A stretch of 64,000 nucleotides of DNA, taken from assembly GCA_965207915.1 (NCBI GenBank), contig OZ242304.1:1860001-1924000 (forward strand), written 5' to 3'. The DNA comes from VXNJ01 sp009840625 (lineage in GTDB: Bacteria > Chloroflexota > UBA11872 > VXNJ01). The notes beneath the pieces were generated by a model, which saw nothing but the letters and a program-made list of their open reading frames with translations, was not told the DNA's origin and did not search any database. Positions 8,309-17,240 of the stretch are shown piece after piece; within the stretch, counting starts at the first letter, position 1, and every line of letters begins with the position of its first letter. A program made the translations under genes and the position numbers.

Positions 8309-9394
8309 TCAGAGCATCGGCAGCGGTTCTACCCGTTCGAGATTCTTGACCGAGATCGCAGCCGCCACCTTGGAGCTGATCGCCTTGTAGGTGTCGATCA
8401 GCTGGTCGCTTCCAAAAAGCGCCGCCGGCCGGCCTTCGTCGCCGCCCCGGCGGACGGCTTCGTCCAAAGGCAATTCGCCGAAGAAGGGAATTTCGAGGTG
8501 CTCGGCCGCGCTCCGCGCGCCTCCGTGACCGAAGATCTCGAGCCGCGAACCATCGATCGGGTTTTCGAACCAGGACATGTTCTCGATAAGCCCCAGGACG
8601 TCCACGCTGAGACGTTCGAACATTGAGATTGCGCGCCGAACATCCTGCAGGGCGACGGCCTGCGGGGTGGACACGATGACCGCGCCGGTGAGCGGGATCA
8701 ATTGCGCCAGCGAGAGCGACGCGTCGCCGGTGCCCGGCGGAAGATCGACGATCATGTAGTCGAGTTCGCCCCAGTCGACGTCGCCGATCAACTGTTTGAG
8801 GGCGCCCGCGATCATCGGCCCGCGCCAGATTACCGGGGTATCTTCGTCGAGCATGAACCCCAGCGACATCAACTTGACGCCGTAGGACTCGATGGCCTGG
8901 ATCTTGCCGCCGGAGGCGGTGGGGGAAGCACTGCTGCCCATCATCAGCGGGATGTTCGGTCCGTAGACGTCGGCGTCCAGAAGCCCCACCGTTGCTCCCT
9001 GGCGGCGCAAGGCGACCGCGAGGTTCACCGCGGTCGTGCTTTTGCCGACCCCGCCCTTGCCGGAGGCGACGGCGATGGCGTTCTTGACGCCGGGGAGCGA
9101 AGCCGATGGCGAGGAACTGCGCGAGCCAACCTCGGCGGTCATTTCAATCTCGGCGTTGGCCACCCAGCCCAGCGTGGCCAATCCGGCGCGGACGCGGCTG
9201 TCAATCTCGCCGCGCAGGGGGCACGCGGGGGTCGTCAGGACCACGGTGAGTGAAACATCGTCGCCGGTGACCTTCACGTCGCGGACCATGTTCAGGGTGA
9301 CCAGATCCTTGTGGATTTCAGGGTCGTACACCCCGCGCATGGCGTCAATCACCTGGTCTATTCGGTCTTGATTGGCGTCGGCGGGCACGGTCAC
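8309..9394 (-). CDS. mrp: Mrp/ApbC-type P-loop ATPase (iron-sulfur carrier family)
   Basis: 361 aa. N-terminal MIP18/DUF59 domain (about 10-85) with the conserved Cys in TTPACPLRGEI, then a MinD/Mrp NTPase: deviant Walker A GKGGVGKST at 112-120, DADVYGPNIP, and VDLPPGTGD. The family assembles or delivers Fe-S clusters. The usual C-P-x-C cluster motif after E-N-M-S is absent: the sequence reads ENMSWFENPIDGSRLEIFG, with no cysteine. So the ATPase half is normal but cluster binding, if any, must differ. GTG start at 9394; a second GTG at 9388 is equally possible. Confidence 0.9.
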   Translation of the reverse strand: MTVPADANQDRIDQVIDAMRGVYDPEIHKDLVTLNMVRDVKVTGDDVSLTVVLTTPACPLRGEIDSRVRAGLATLGWVANAEIEMTAEVGSRSSSPSASLPGVKNAIAVASGKGGVGKSTTAVNLAVALRRQGATVGLLDADVYGPNIPLMMGSSASPTASGGKIQAIESYGVKLMSLGFMLDEDTPVIWRGPMIAGALKQLIGDVDWGELDYMIVDLPPGTGDASLSLAQLIPLTGAVIVSTPQAVALQDVRRAISMFERLSVDVLGLIENMSWFENPIDGSRLEIFGHGGARSAAEHLEIPFFGELPLDEAVRRGGDEGRPAALFGSDQLIDTYKAISSKVAAAISVKNLERVEPLPML

Positions 9395-9480
9395 TGCTCG
9401 GGATTTATGAGATTTTGGCGGTTGGTTCCGATTTTATTTGGTGAGCGGCCCGTCCGGGCGTGCGCGTCACGGCAGTTCGC

Positions 9481-10260
9481 TCAGCGGTTGGCAAACACCT
9501 CGTCGACGCTGCCGGTGCGGTGCCGGCGGCGCACACCGCCGTCCTCAAGTTCCAGGGAGCCGTCGGTCCCGAGATCAGTCACAACCCCGGTGAAAGACCG
9601 ACCGGCGTCGAGCAGGCGGATCCTGCGCCCCAGCAGGACTGAAAGCTCCACCCAGCGGCGGTGCTGCCGCTCCGACCCCGCCGGCAGGTCGGCTAGGTTG
9701 GCGTGAAGACCAACCATCACGTCGGCCGCCACCGCGGTACGGTCGACCGGGCGTCCTAGCTGCCCGCGCGCCGACGCCGCCGGGTAGGTAAGCCCGGGCA
9801 GTTCGCGGGGATCGTTATTCAGGTTCGCCCCGATCCCGACAATCCAGCCGCCCCCGGCCGATTCGATCAGGATCCCGCCGGTCTTGCGGCCAGCCAGCAT
9901 CACGTCGTTGGGCCACTTGATTCCGATAGCGGTGCATCCGCAGCGGCACAGCGCCCGGCAAAGCGCCAGGCAGGCGCTGCGGACGAGGTCGGCCGGCTCG
10001 CGCCGCGCTCCGGGCAGGGCGTAACTTAGCGCCAGGCCCTCGGCGTAGGGGGAGTGCCAGCGGGTTCCGGCCCGGCCGCGCCCCGAGCTCTGCCCGTCCG
10101 CGAATATGGCGCGCGGAACCACCAATCCTTCCACCAGCAGATTGCGGGCGCGGGTGTTGGTGGAATCTATCCGGTCGTGGAATTCAACCCCGATCGGCAA
10201 TCCGGCCAGGAGCGCCGCGAGCTGTTCGGGGTCGGTCCGGGCCCGGTCCCTCGCCGCCAA
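9481..10260 (-). CDS. birA: Biotin-[acetyl-CoA carboxylase] ligase
   Basis: Activates biotin to biotinyl-AMP and transfers it to carrier lysines. 259 aa. Biotin/AMP loop GRGRAGTRW at 60-68, KWPNDV at 115-120, and GGILIESAGGGWIVGIGANL; a small C-terminal SH3-like domain ends at DEVFANR. It lacks the N-terminal helix-turn-helix of E. coli BirA, so it is a ligase only. TTG start at 10260, 7 nt after the stop of the RraA-like gene, suggesting co-transcription. Confidence 0.92.
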   Translation of the reverse strand: MAARDRARTDPEQLAALLAGLPIGVEFHDRIDSTNTRARNLLVEGLVVPRAIFADGQSSGRGRAGTRWHSPYAEGLALSYALPGARREPADLVRSACLALCRALCRCGCTAIGIKWPNDVMLAGRKTGGILIESAGGGWIVGIGANLNNDPRELPGLTYPAASARGQLGRPVDRTAVAADVMVGLHANLADLPAGSERQHRRWVELSVLLGRRIRLLDAGRSFTGVVTDLGTDGSLELEDGGVRRRHRTGSVDEVFANR

Positions 10261-10267
10261 CTGTTAT

Positions 10268-10954
10268 CTAGCGGTAGGCCCAGATTTTGCGCAGGTCCTC
10301 AGTGGTCATGCCGGGTTTGAACTTGGCCAGCATTTCCCCCTCGCGCTTGCGCACGTCTTCGACCGCGCCGGGCAACTGGTCGGCGATCTCGTGGGGAATC
10401 TTGGTCACCCCGTTGCGGTCGCCGTGCAGGATGTCGCCGGGATTGATCCAGCAGCCCGAAATCTGGACCGGTTCGTTCACCGCCACGGTGGCCATTTGGC
10501 CGTGCGAGACACAGGTGCCGGCGGCGAAAAACTGCACTCCACCGATCTCGGCGATTTCGGCCAGATCGCGGATCACGCCGTCGGTGACGACCCCTATGGC
10601 CCCGAAAGATTTGACCGCCGTCGTGTAAACCTCGCCCCATTGCGACGCGCGTCCCGGGCTGTCGGACACGTCCTTGAATACGCAAATCGCCGGCTTGGGC
10701 GCGGCCTCGAGCGCTTCGAAGAACTTGAGCCGCATTTCGATCCGTTGGTCGCCGTCATCGGCGATGCTGCGAACGGTGCAGGTGACGGCGTAACCGCAGA
10801 CCGGGTCCATTTCCGGGAAATAGCAGCCGATTTCGGGGCCCAGGTAGCCGTCGTGGCGACCGCGCACTTTAAAGGGCTCGATCGCGTTGCAGATCGTCGG
10901 ACTGTCGATAGCGGCCAGTTTCTCAATCAGTCCGGCCGGCAGTTCCTGGGTCAT
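10268..10954 (-). CDS. RraA-family protein (HMG/CHA aldolase or decarboxylase-like)
   Basis: 228 aa with the RraA/DlpA fold signature: DSPTICNAIE at the N-terminus, the loop GAIGVVTDGVIRDLAEI, and HGDRNGVTKIP, whose D-R-N-G-V segment is typical. Members with the R-D pair and a Glu/Asp below it act as metal-dependent pyruvate aldolases or oxaloacetate decarboxylases; others regulate RNase E. With catabolic dehydratase genes elsewhere in the window, an aldolase role is more likely, but the substrate is unknown. ATG start, upstream of birA. Confidence 0.8.
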   Translation of the reverse strand: MTQELPAGLIEKLAAIDSPTICNAIEPFKVRGRHDGYLGPEIGCYFPEMDPVCGYAVTCTVRSIADDGDQRIEMRLKFFEALEAAPKPAICVFKDVSDSPGRASQWGEVYTTAVKSFGAIGVVTDGVIRDLAEIAEIGGVQFFAAGTCVSHGQMATVAVNEPVQISGCWINPGDILHGDRNGVTKIPHEIADQLPGAVEDVRKREGEMLAKFKPGMTTEDLRKIWAYR

Positions 10955-11077
10955 GTTCGCTCCGATTTTTCACGTTCTTGCGGTCTACAGCAACGGTCCG
11001 CCGATCGCGCCAGAACTATTTTGCGTTTACCGCCGCCGGACAACCGGCCGTGAAACCCTGGCTGGGGCTGGAATCGC

Positions 11078-11962
11078 CTACCAGTAGTCCTCGGTGATTA
11101 CCTGCGCGCCGCGGCCCGAGAGCTGATAGCCGAGTGGACCCAGGGCCTCCTTGAGGTCGCTGATCATGTCCGGGTTGCCGCAGAGGTAGAAGGCGCTGCG
11201 GCCCGGGCCCAGCCGGTCCTTGATGACTTCGCCATGGCCGTCGGGCAGCTGAGGTTCGACCCGCCCGCTGGGCGGACAGTCCAGGAGCAGGCGCAGGACG
11301 TCGTTGGCCCGCCCGCGCGCCAGCGACGGCTCGAAATCCGGGTCTGAATCGGGCCGCGAAACGGTCGGGATATAGGTCAGGCCCAATTCGGGGATGGCCG
11401 CCAACTCCTCGAGTTCGGCCCGGTAGCCCAGTTCGCGGGCGTAGCTGACGCCGTGTATCACGGTCAGGCGACGCTCCGGGAGAACGCCTTCCTCCAGTTC
11501 CGAGCGGGCTTGGCGCGCCATCGCCACATAGGGGGCCAGTCCGGTTCCGGTGGCCACGCAGATCACCTCCGCCTCGCTGGTTCGCTCCAGGTCAAAGCGG
11601 CCGGCCGGGCCCATGAATAGCAGGGTGTCGCCGACATTGCGGTGCTGCCAAAGTGTGCCGGTGAAGTAGCCCAGGCTCTCGCCGTCGGGTCCGCCGTCGC
11701 GTACTAGCACGACGTAGAACTCGAGTTCCGAGCGGTCGTACGGGGCCGAGGCAATAGACAGCTGGCGCGGGCGCGGATCGCCGTCCGGCTGGTCCCAGAA
11801 TGCCAGTTGCGCGTACTGGCCGGCCCGGAACTGAAAGAAGGGTTCTCCGTCGGTTCGGGCGATTCGGAATATCGCCAGGTCCTCGTTGCCTACTTCCTCC
11901 CAGCTGGTCAGGGCGGCTTCCTGCATGCGTTCGCGCAGGTCGCGGCGGGCGCGTGCAGCCAT
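11078..11962 (-). CDS. Ferredoxin-NADP reductase-like flavoprotein
   Basis: 294 aa. FAD-binding barrel (about 10-125) with RPRQLSIAS as the R-x-x-S flavin motif and FMGPAGRFDLE; NAD(P)-binding domain with CVATGTGLAPYVAM, followed by YLCGNPDMISD. The chain ends in YW, the aromatic cap over the flavin seen in bacterial Fpr enzymes. It likely shuttles electrons between NADPH and a ferredoxin/flavodoxin or an oxygenase. It lies 9 nt downstream of the disulfide-reductase gene, so the two are probably one transcript. Confidence 0.85.
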   Translation of the reverse strand: MAARARRDLRERMQEAALTSWEEVGNEDLAIFRIARTDGEPFFQFRAGQYAQLAFWDQPDGDPRPRQLSIASAPYDRSELEFYVVLVRDGGPDGESLGYFTGTLWQHRNVGDTLLFMGPAGRFDLERTSEAEVICVATGTGLAPYVAMARQARSELEEGVLPERRLTVIHGVSYARELGYRAELEELAAIPELGLTYIPTVSRPDSDPDFEPSLARGRANDVLRLLLDCPPSGRVEPQLPDGHGEVIKDRLGPGRSAFYLCGNPDMISDLKEALGPLGYQLSGRGAQVITEDYW

Positions 11963-11971
11963 CTCGGCCCG

Positions 11972-13360
11972 CTACCGCGCGGGCGCTGGCATCGCCAGCA
12001 TTTCGGCCAGTTCCTCGGCCGGGTCCACCATGATTTCGGCCAGGGTCGGATGGAGGTGCGGGATGCGGGCGAAATCGTCCACCGTGGCCCGATAGTGCAT
12101 CGCCACGACCGCTTCGTGGATCAGGTCGGCGGCTTCGGGTCCCAGGACGTGAACCCCCAGAAGCTCCCCGGTGACCCCGTCTGCGACCATCTTCACCAGG
12201 CCCTTGTTCTGGCCCATCGTCAGGGCTTTGCCCTGATCCTCGAAAGTCTCCTGGGCCACTATCACCGAGGAGTGCCGGTCCCGGGCTTCGACTTCGGAAA
12301 GTCCGACCACGCCAACCGACGGATCGGTAAATACCGCCTGCGGGACCACCCGCAGATCAAATTCCTGGGGCTTTCTCTCGGCCACGTTGTTGCCGATGAT
12401 CTGGCCCTGCTGGACCGCCGTGTGCACCACCTGCAGCGGCCCGACCTCGGGCCCGATGCAATCGCCGGCGGCGTAGATGTTGGGGTTTGAAGTCTGCATC
12501 CGGGTATTGACCAGGATCCAGCCGCGATCGGTGTCTACCCCGGCTCGGTCCAATCCGAGCCCGCGGGTGGCCGGGCGTCTGCCCAACGCGATCAGGATCT
12601 CCTGGGCCGCGAATGTGCGTTCTCCGGACGGGGTGTTGACCCTGACCTGCTTGCGGCCGTCCGGCGCGCGTTCAAACCCCAGGATGTCGGTCTCGGTGAC
12701 GACCGTCATGCCCTCGCGCTCAAGGTATCCGGCCAGGGCGATTCCTATCGCCGAGTCCATTCCCGAAAGCACGTGGGCCGAGCGCTGGACGACGGTTACC
12801 GCGACGCCCAGCCGCAGGAACAGCTGGGCAAATTCGAGTGCTACCGCGCCCCCGCCGATGACAAGCAGTGATTCGGGCAGGCGGTCCAGCGTCTGGGCCT
12901 CGTCGGAATCGATGTAACCGACATCTTCAAGTCCCGGCAGCGGTGGTATGGCGATTTCCGAACCGGTGGTGACGGCAAATTTGGGCGCGTTCAGCACCTG
13001 TCCGCCGACCTCGATTGAGTCTGGACCAAGGAATTCGGCGCGGCCGCAGATTATTTCGACGTTGGCCAGCTTTTCGGCCGAAACCTGGCGGTAGCTGGCG
13101 AATTCCTCGACCAGCTCGTCCTTGCGCTGCCGGACCGCCGGCCAATCGACTCTCGGACTGGAACTGCGTATCCCGAGTTGGTCGGATTCCCGCACTAATT
13201 GGGCGATTTCGGCCGAGCGCAGCAGGGTTTTGGTCGGCATGCATCCGCGCAGGATGCACAGTCCGCCGAAGCGCTCGGCGGACTCGATCAACCCCACCCG
13301 CAGTCCAGCCGAGGAGGCGGTGCTGGCGGCGTGATAACCGGCGGACCCGCCGCCGATCAC
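11972..13360 (-). CDS. FAD-dependent pyridine nucleotide-disulfide oxidoreductase (Lpd/mercuric-reductase type)
   Basis: At least 462 aa. FAD Rossmann motif VIGGGSAGYHAA, redox pair GGLCILRGCMPTK (C-x4-C), NAD(P) motif VIGGGAVALEFAQ, second FAD motif NIYAAGDCIG, and a C-terminal dimerisation domain with HLHPTLAEI in place of the usual H-x-H-P-T-x-x-E. No nearby 2-oxoacid dehydrogenase genes, so true lipoamide dehydrogenase activity is not supported by context. The GTG at 13360 starts inside the first beta strand; the frame continues upstream as LAFDFIV from a CTG at 13378 that follows GGAG by nine bases and is probably the real start. Confidence 0.88.
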   Translation of the reverse strand: MIGGGSAGYHAASTASSAGLRVGLIESAERFGGLCILRGCMPTKTLLRSAEIAQLVRESDQLGIRSSSPRVDWPAVRQRKDELVEEFASYRQVSAEKLANVEIICGRAEFLGPDSIEVGGQVLNAPKFAVTTGSEIAIPPLPGLEDVGYIDSDEAQTLDRLPESLLVIGGGAVALEFAQLFLRLGVAVTVVQRSAHVLSGMDSAIGIALAGYLEREGMTVVTETDILGFERAPDGRKQVRVNTPSGERTFAAQEILIALGRRPATRGLGLDRAGVDTDRGWILVNTRMQTSNPNIYAAGDCIGPEVGPLQVVHTAVQQGQIIGNNVAERKPQEFDLRVVPQAVFTDPSVGVVGLSEVEARDRHSSVIVAQETFEDQGKALTMGQNKGLVKMVADGVTGELLGVHVLGPEAADLIHEAVVAMHYRATVDDFARIPHLHPTLAEIMVDPAEELAEMLAMPAPAR

Positions 13361-13378
13361 GATGAAATCAAAGGCCAG

Positions 13379-13620
13379 TTTGGGGGTCTCCGCTCAGGGT
13401 TTTTCGAGGCGCCGCGATTCTAGCCGCGCAGGCCGGAATTGCCCCCGCGAGGGCCCGGGCCATAGACTGGAAACCGGCCCGGCGACGGGCCGCCAGCAGC
13501 CGTATCGAAGGCCACCAGTCAGGCCAATGCGACCGGGGCAATTGCCCACCCGCCGACCCGCCGCCAGCAAGCGCAGCGCCTTCGCCGCGCCATCTTCGCG
13601 CCCCGGGGCGGAGAGTTAAT
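13379..13620. other. Intergenic region with a GNRA-capped hairpin
   Basis: No gene seen between the divergent oxidoreductase and first MFS gene. GGCCCG-GCGA-CGGGCC at 13476-13491 is a perfect 6-bp stem with a GNRA-type tetraloop. There is no T tract on either strand. A GGAGA at 13610-13614 is the ribosome site of the MFS gene. Confidence 0.4.
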
Positions 13621-14880
13621 TTGGCGCCAACGCGACCGATCGATCGCGCCGACCTGGGCACCCCGTGGGTTCGCAACGCGGTCGCGGTGGTCGGGGGAAT
13701 GTTTGCCACGTTCTGTGGCTACTCGTTCTTTGTCCCATTCCTGGCGCTGCACCTCCAGGACCTGGGGCTGAGCCCTACCGAATCGGCGGCCTGGGTCGGT
13801 TACATCGGTTTCGTCCAGGGAGTCGGGTTCGCGACCTCGGCGCCGCTGTGGGGCATGCTGGCCGACCGCGTCGGCCGCAAGCCGATGGTCGTGCGGGCGA
13901 TGGCCGCATCGTCGATCGGAATGCTGCTGCTGCCGTTATTCGACTCGGCCCTGGCGGTCTTGCTGGTCATCCTGGTACGCGGGTTCCTGGCCGGCCCGGG
14001 GACCGCTGCGGTCGCGCTGGTGTCGGCGGTGACCCCGCGCGACCGTTTGGCGATGGTCCTGGGCTGGATCGATGCCTCCCAGGTGCTCGGGATCAGCCTG
14101 GGCCTCGCCGCCGGTGGAATCTTGGCGGCAACGATCGGAATCCAGAAAACGTTTGTCGCCGGAGGGTGCTTCGGCCTGCTGGGGTCGTTGCTGGTGTTGC
14201 TGATGGCGCGCGAAGATTTCGTCCGGCCGGAAAAGTTCCGCGGGCCGTCCGGCCGGAACCTGATGCGACGCTTTGGCGGGGCGCTGACCCAGGCGCGCTC
14301 GACGCTGAACCCGACCATCGTCTTCGCATTCCTGCTCAGTTCGGGAGTGTGGATGTCGCAGCAGGGCACCGGCTACATCATGCCACTGCGGGTGCAGGAG
14401 ATTGCGCAGCCCGGCCAAGTGGCTTTGTTCACCGGCCTGGCCGCCAGCGTGTTCGCCGCGGCAATGTTCGGCGGAGTCCTGCTGGCGGCGCGACTGGCCG
14501 GCCGCTGGGGTTACCGACAGGTACTGTTTGCGGGCCTCATCGGCACAACCGTCCTGTTCCTGCCTCAGGGACTTGTCGGCGAGTTGTGGCCGTTCATGCT
14601 GGCCCGCGCGCTGCAGGGTTTTTGCACCGGCCTGGTCATGCCGTTGGGACGCGCCCTGATCGCGTTTGCCTCCGACCGCGCCGATCGCGGGACGGTTTAC
14701 GGACTCTCCGGGGTGTTCGGCGGGGTCGGAACGGCCACCGGGCCGCTGCTGTACGGCACGTTGCTGACGGCGACCATCGGAGTCGGACCGGCGTTCATGC
14801 TCGGGGCGCTGTGTTTTCTGCCGGCCCTGCTGTCGCTGCTCCGGCGCAGCGAAATCAACGCCCTGGCGGCGCGCGGCTAG
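13621..14880 (+). CDS. MFS multidrug/tetracycline-type efflux transporter, copy 1
   Basis: 419 aa with about 12 membrane spans. The loop 2-3 signature GMLADRVGRKPMVVR (G-x-L-A-D-x-x-G-R-K) and the motif-C-like span in helix 5 (LGISLGLAAGGILA) point to a drug:H+ antiporter. A central loop (about 200-225) is basic. TTG start at 13621, with GGAGA 7 nt upstream. Tandem paralogue of the next gene, aligned along its whole length. Substrate unknown. Confidence 0.88.
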   Translation: MAPTRPIDRADLGTPWVRNAVAVVGGMFATFCGYSFFVPFLALHLQDLGLSPTESAAWVGYIGFVQGVGFATSAPLWGMLADRVGRKPMVVRAMAASSIGMLLLPLFDSALAVLLVILVRGFLAGPGTAAVALVSAVTPRDRLAMVLGWIDASQVLGISLGLAAGGILAATIGIQKTFVAGGCFGLLGSLLVLLMAREDFVRPEKFRGPSGRNLMRRFGGALTQARSTLNPTIVFAFLLSSGVWMSQQGTGYIMPLRVQEIAQPGQVALFTGLAASVFAAAMFGGVLLAARLAGRWGYRQVLFAGLIGTTVLFLPQGLVGELWPFMLARALQGFCTGLVMPLGRALIAFASDRADRGTVYGLSGVFGGVGTATGPLLYGTLLTATIGVGPAFMLGALCFLPALLSLLRRSEINALAARG

Positions 14881-14996
14881 CGGCTTGCGGACCCCGTTGG
14901 GCAGTGGCCGGTTGCCGGGCTGTGCCGGATCCGGATTGAAGAGTTGATCGTCAGGATTCCGGTTCCGGGTTCGCCCCCGAACGGGCGGCCAGTGCG

Positions 14997-16253
14997 ATGA
15001 CGGTGCTGCGGCCCGTGCTTTCCGATCTCGGAACCGCCTGGATGCGGACCGCGCTGGCGGTGGTCGGGGGGATGTTCGCCACCTACGCCAACCTCTCGTT
15101 CTTCATGCCGTTCCTGGTCCTGTACCTGCAGGAGATTGGCCTCTCGCCCGGAGAATCGGCGATCTGGGCCGGTTACATCGGATTCATCCAGGGTCTGGCA
15201 TTCGCGGCCGGGGCGCCGTTTTGGGGGATGCTCGGCGACCGCGTCGGTCGCAAGCCGATGGCGGTGCGCGGGATCGCGCTTTCGGCGCTGGGAACGCTGC
15301 TGGTGCCGTTTGCGAATTCGGCTCCGGTGGTCTTCCTGATCATCATGGGCCGCGGTCTTCTGGCCGGCCCGGGATCGGCGGCCCTGGCGTTGGTGTCCTC
15401 GGTGACTCCGCGGCGCCGCCTGGCGATGGTTGTGGGCTGGATCGATGCCGCCCAGGTGCTGGGCAGCGTCGTCGGACTGGCGGCGGGCGGCCTGCTGGCG
15501 GCCGCGATCGGCATCCGCGAGACATTCGTGGTCGGCGGCGGGTTCGGGCTGCTAGGCGCCCTGCTCGTGCTGCTTTTTGCGCGCGAGCGCTTCCTGCGCC
15601 CGCCAGCGCTGGCGGCCCCGACCCGTCTGAGCCCGCTGCGCCGGATGGCCGGGAGCTTTGGCCGGGCGCGCTCGACGGTCAACCCGACCGTGCTTTTCGC
15701 GTTCCTGCTGAGCGGCGGATTCTGGATGACCAACCTGGGCATCAACTACATCATCCCGTTGCGGATACAGGAGATGGCCGCCCCCGAACGGGTACCCCTT
15801 TTCACCGGTCTGGCGGCCAGCATCTTCGCGGCGACGATGTTTGCCGGAGTGCTGCTGGCCTCGCGCCTCGCCGACCGCTGGGGTTACCGGCAGGTGCTGT
15901 TCGCCGGGATCCTGGGCATGGTGGTCCTGTTTCTGCCGCAGGGGTTCACCGGCGAACTGTCGTTGTTCATGTGGACTCGCGCCTTGCAGGGGTTTTGCGC
16001 AGGTTTGATCAATCCCCTCGGCCGGACCCTGATCGCGTTCGCGTCCGACCCCGCCGATCGGGGTACGGTTTACGGGATTTCGGGGCTGTTCATGGGGACC
16101 GGGGCCGCGATGGGTCCGCTGGTCTTCGGTTCGCTGTTTACACCCTGGCTGGGAGTTGGGCCGGCGATCGGGCTCATGGCCGCCTGCTTGGTCCCGGCGC
16201 TGCTGCTACTGCTCCGGCGCAGCGAGATCAACGTCCTGGCGGCGCGCGGCTAA
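14997..16253 (+). CDS. MFS multidrug/tetracycline-type efflux transporter, copy 2
   Basis: 418 aa, same architecture as copy 1: conserved N-terminus (DLGTAWMRTALAVVGGMFAT), GMLGDRVGRKPMAVR, a basic central loop, and the same C-terminus RRSEINVLAARG. The near-identical end to copy 1 and the equal length indicate a tandem duplication. ATG start. The stop lies 6 nt from the convergent YhaM-like gene. Divergence is concentrated in the central loop and a few helices, so substrate ranges may differ. Confidence 0.88.
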   Translation: MTVLRPVLSDLGTAWMRTALAVVGGMFATYANLSFFMPFLVLYLQEIGLSPGESAIWAGYIGFIQGLAFAAGAPFWGMLGDRVGRKPMAVRGIALSALGTLLVPFANSAPVVFLIIMGRGLLAGPGSAALALVSSVTPRRRLAMVVGWIDAAQVLGSVVGLAAGGLLAAAIGIRETFVVGGGFGLLGALLVLLFARERFLRPPALAAPTRLSPLRRMAGSFGRARSTVNPTVLFAFLLSGGFWMTNLGINYIIPLRIQEMAAPERVPLFTGLAASIFAATMFAGVLLASRLADRWGYRQVLFAGILGMVVLFLPQGFTGELSLFMWTRALQGFCAGLINPLGRTLIAFASDPADRGTVYGISGLFMGTGAAMGPLVFGSLFTPWLGVGPAIGLMAACLVPALLLLLRRSEINVLAARG

Positions 16254-16259
16254 CGCGAA

Positions 16260-17240
16260 CTATTCGGCCTCGCCCGAGCCCCCGTACCAGAAGCGTTGAA
16301 AACGCCAGTCGCGGCGGTTGGCCATTCCCTCCGCGTTGACCGCGCCCGGTGAACCCAGTTCTTCGACCGCGTCGACTGCCTGGCGCAGTTGCGAGGAAAG
16401 GTAGTCGAGCAGGTGCAGCGCCATCGCCTCCGGCGTGGCCGGCTCGACCACCGCGCCCATGGTCCGCTCACCGTGGTGGGACAGCACCAGATGGCGCAGT
16501 CGCATGGTCAACTCCTCGTCGGCGCTTGCCTCGGCGCACGCTTCGGCCACCCAGCTGTCGCAAATTGCGATGTGTCCGACCAACGACCCGGCGGCCGAAT
16601 AACCGTATTCGGCGCCGCGCGGGGCGAGTTCGACCAGCTTGCCCAGGTCGTGCAGGATGCAACCGGCGAGCACCAGGTCGCGGTCCAGTTCCCGGTAAAG
16701 ATCGCAAAGGGTTTCGGCCAGGGCCAGCATCTCCAGGATGTGTTCGAGCAATCCACCGCGGAAGGCGTGATGGCGCCGCTGGGCCGCCCACCAGTGGGTA
16801 ATCCCACTCGCGACTTCCTCACGTGCCAGAACGCCGGCGCACACCGCCGCGATAGTCGGTGACGACTCCTGCAACTTGTCCAGATAGGCGTCTAACTCGG
16901 CAAACATCGCCTGCGGGTCGCGCGCCGAGGACGGGCTGAAGTCTTCGACCGCGGCGGCGTCGGGAACCGCCGCAATCGACTCGATCTTCAGGTTCAGCTG
17001 ATCGCGGAACGTGTCGGCCTGCGCGCGCACCTCAACCACGCTGCCGGGTTCGAGCTCGAATGCCGATTCCGGCGGGCGGAAGAACCGGGCCACCACGCTC
17101 TGGCGATCTGCCCCCTTGAGTTCGCCCTGCCAGTAATCGTTTCCGTTGCGGTCCTGCCGGCGTTCGGACGTGCTCAGCAACATCACGCCGTCGATACGGG
17201 TGCCGGATTGGATTTCAGCGACCTTTAGCGCGTTGCTCAT
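16260..17240 (-). CDS. YhaM-like 3'-5' exoribonuclease (OB fold plus HD domain)
   Basis: 326 aa. An N-terminal OB-fold (about 10-90) precedes an HD phosphohydrolase domain: HHAFRGGLLEH, the H-D pair in CILHDLGKLVEL, HIAICDSW, and LSHHGERTMGAV. That order is diagnostic of the YhaM/CBF1 family, which trims RNA 3' ends using a divalent metal. It could act on other nucleic acids. The start ATG is immediately after the stop of the small membrane protein gene, so the two are coupled. Confidence 0.82.
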   Translation of the reverse strand: MSNALKVAEIQSGTRIDGVMLLSTSERRQDRNGNDYWQGELKGADRQSVVARFFRPPESAFELEPGSVVEVRAQADTFRDQLNLKIESIAAVPDAAAVEDFSPSSARDPQAMFAELDAYLDKLQESSPTIAAVCAGVLAREEVASGITHWWAAQRRHHAFRGGLLEHILEMLALAETLCDLYRELDRDLVLAGCILHDLGKLVELAPRGAEYGYSAAGSLVGHIAICDSWVAEACAEASADEELTMRLRHLVLSHHGERTMGAVVEPATPEAMALHLLDYLSSQLRQAVDAVEELGSPGAVNAEGMANRRDWRFQRFWYGGSGEAE

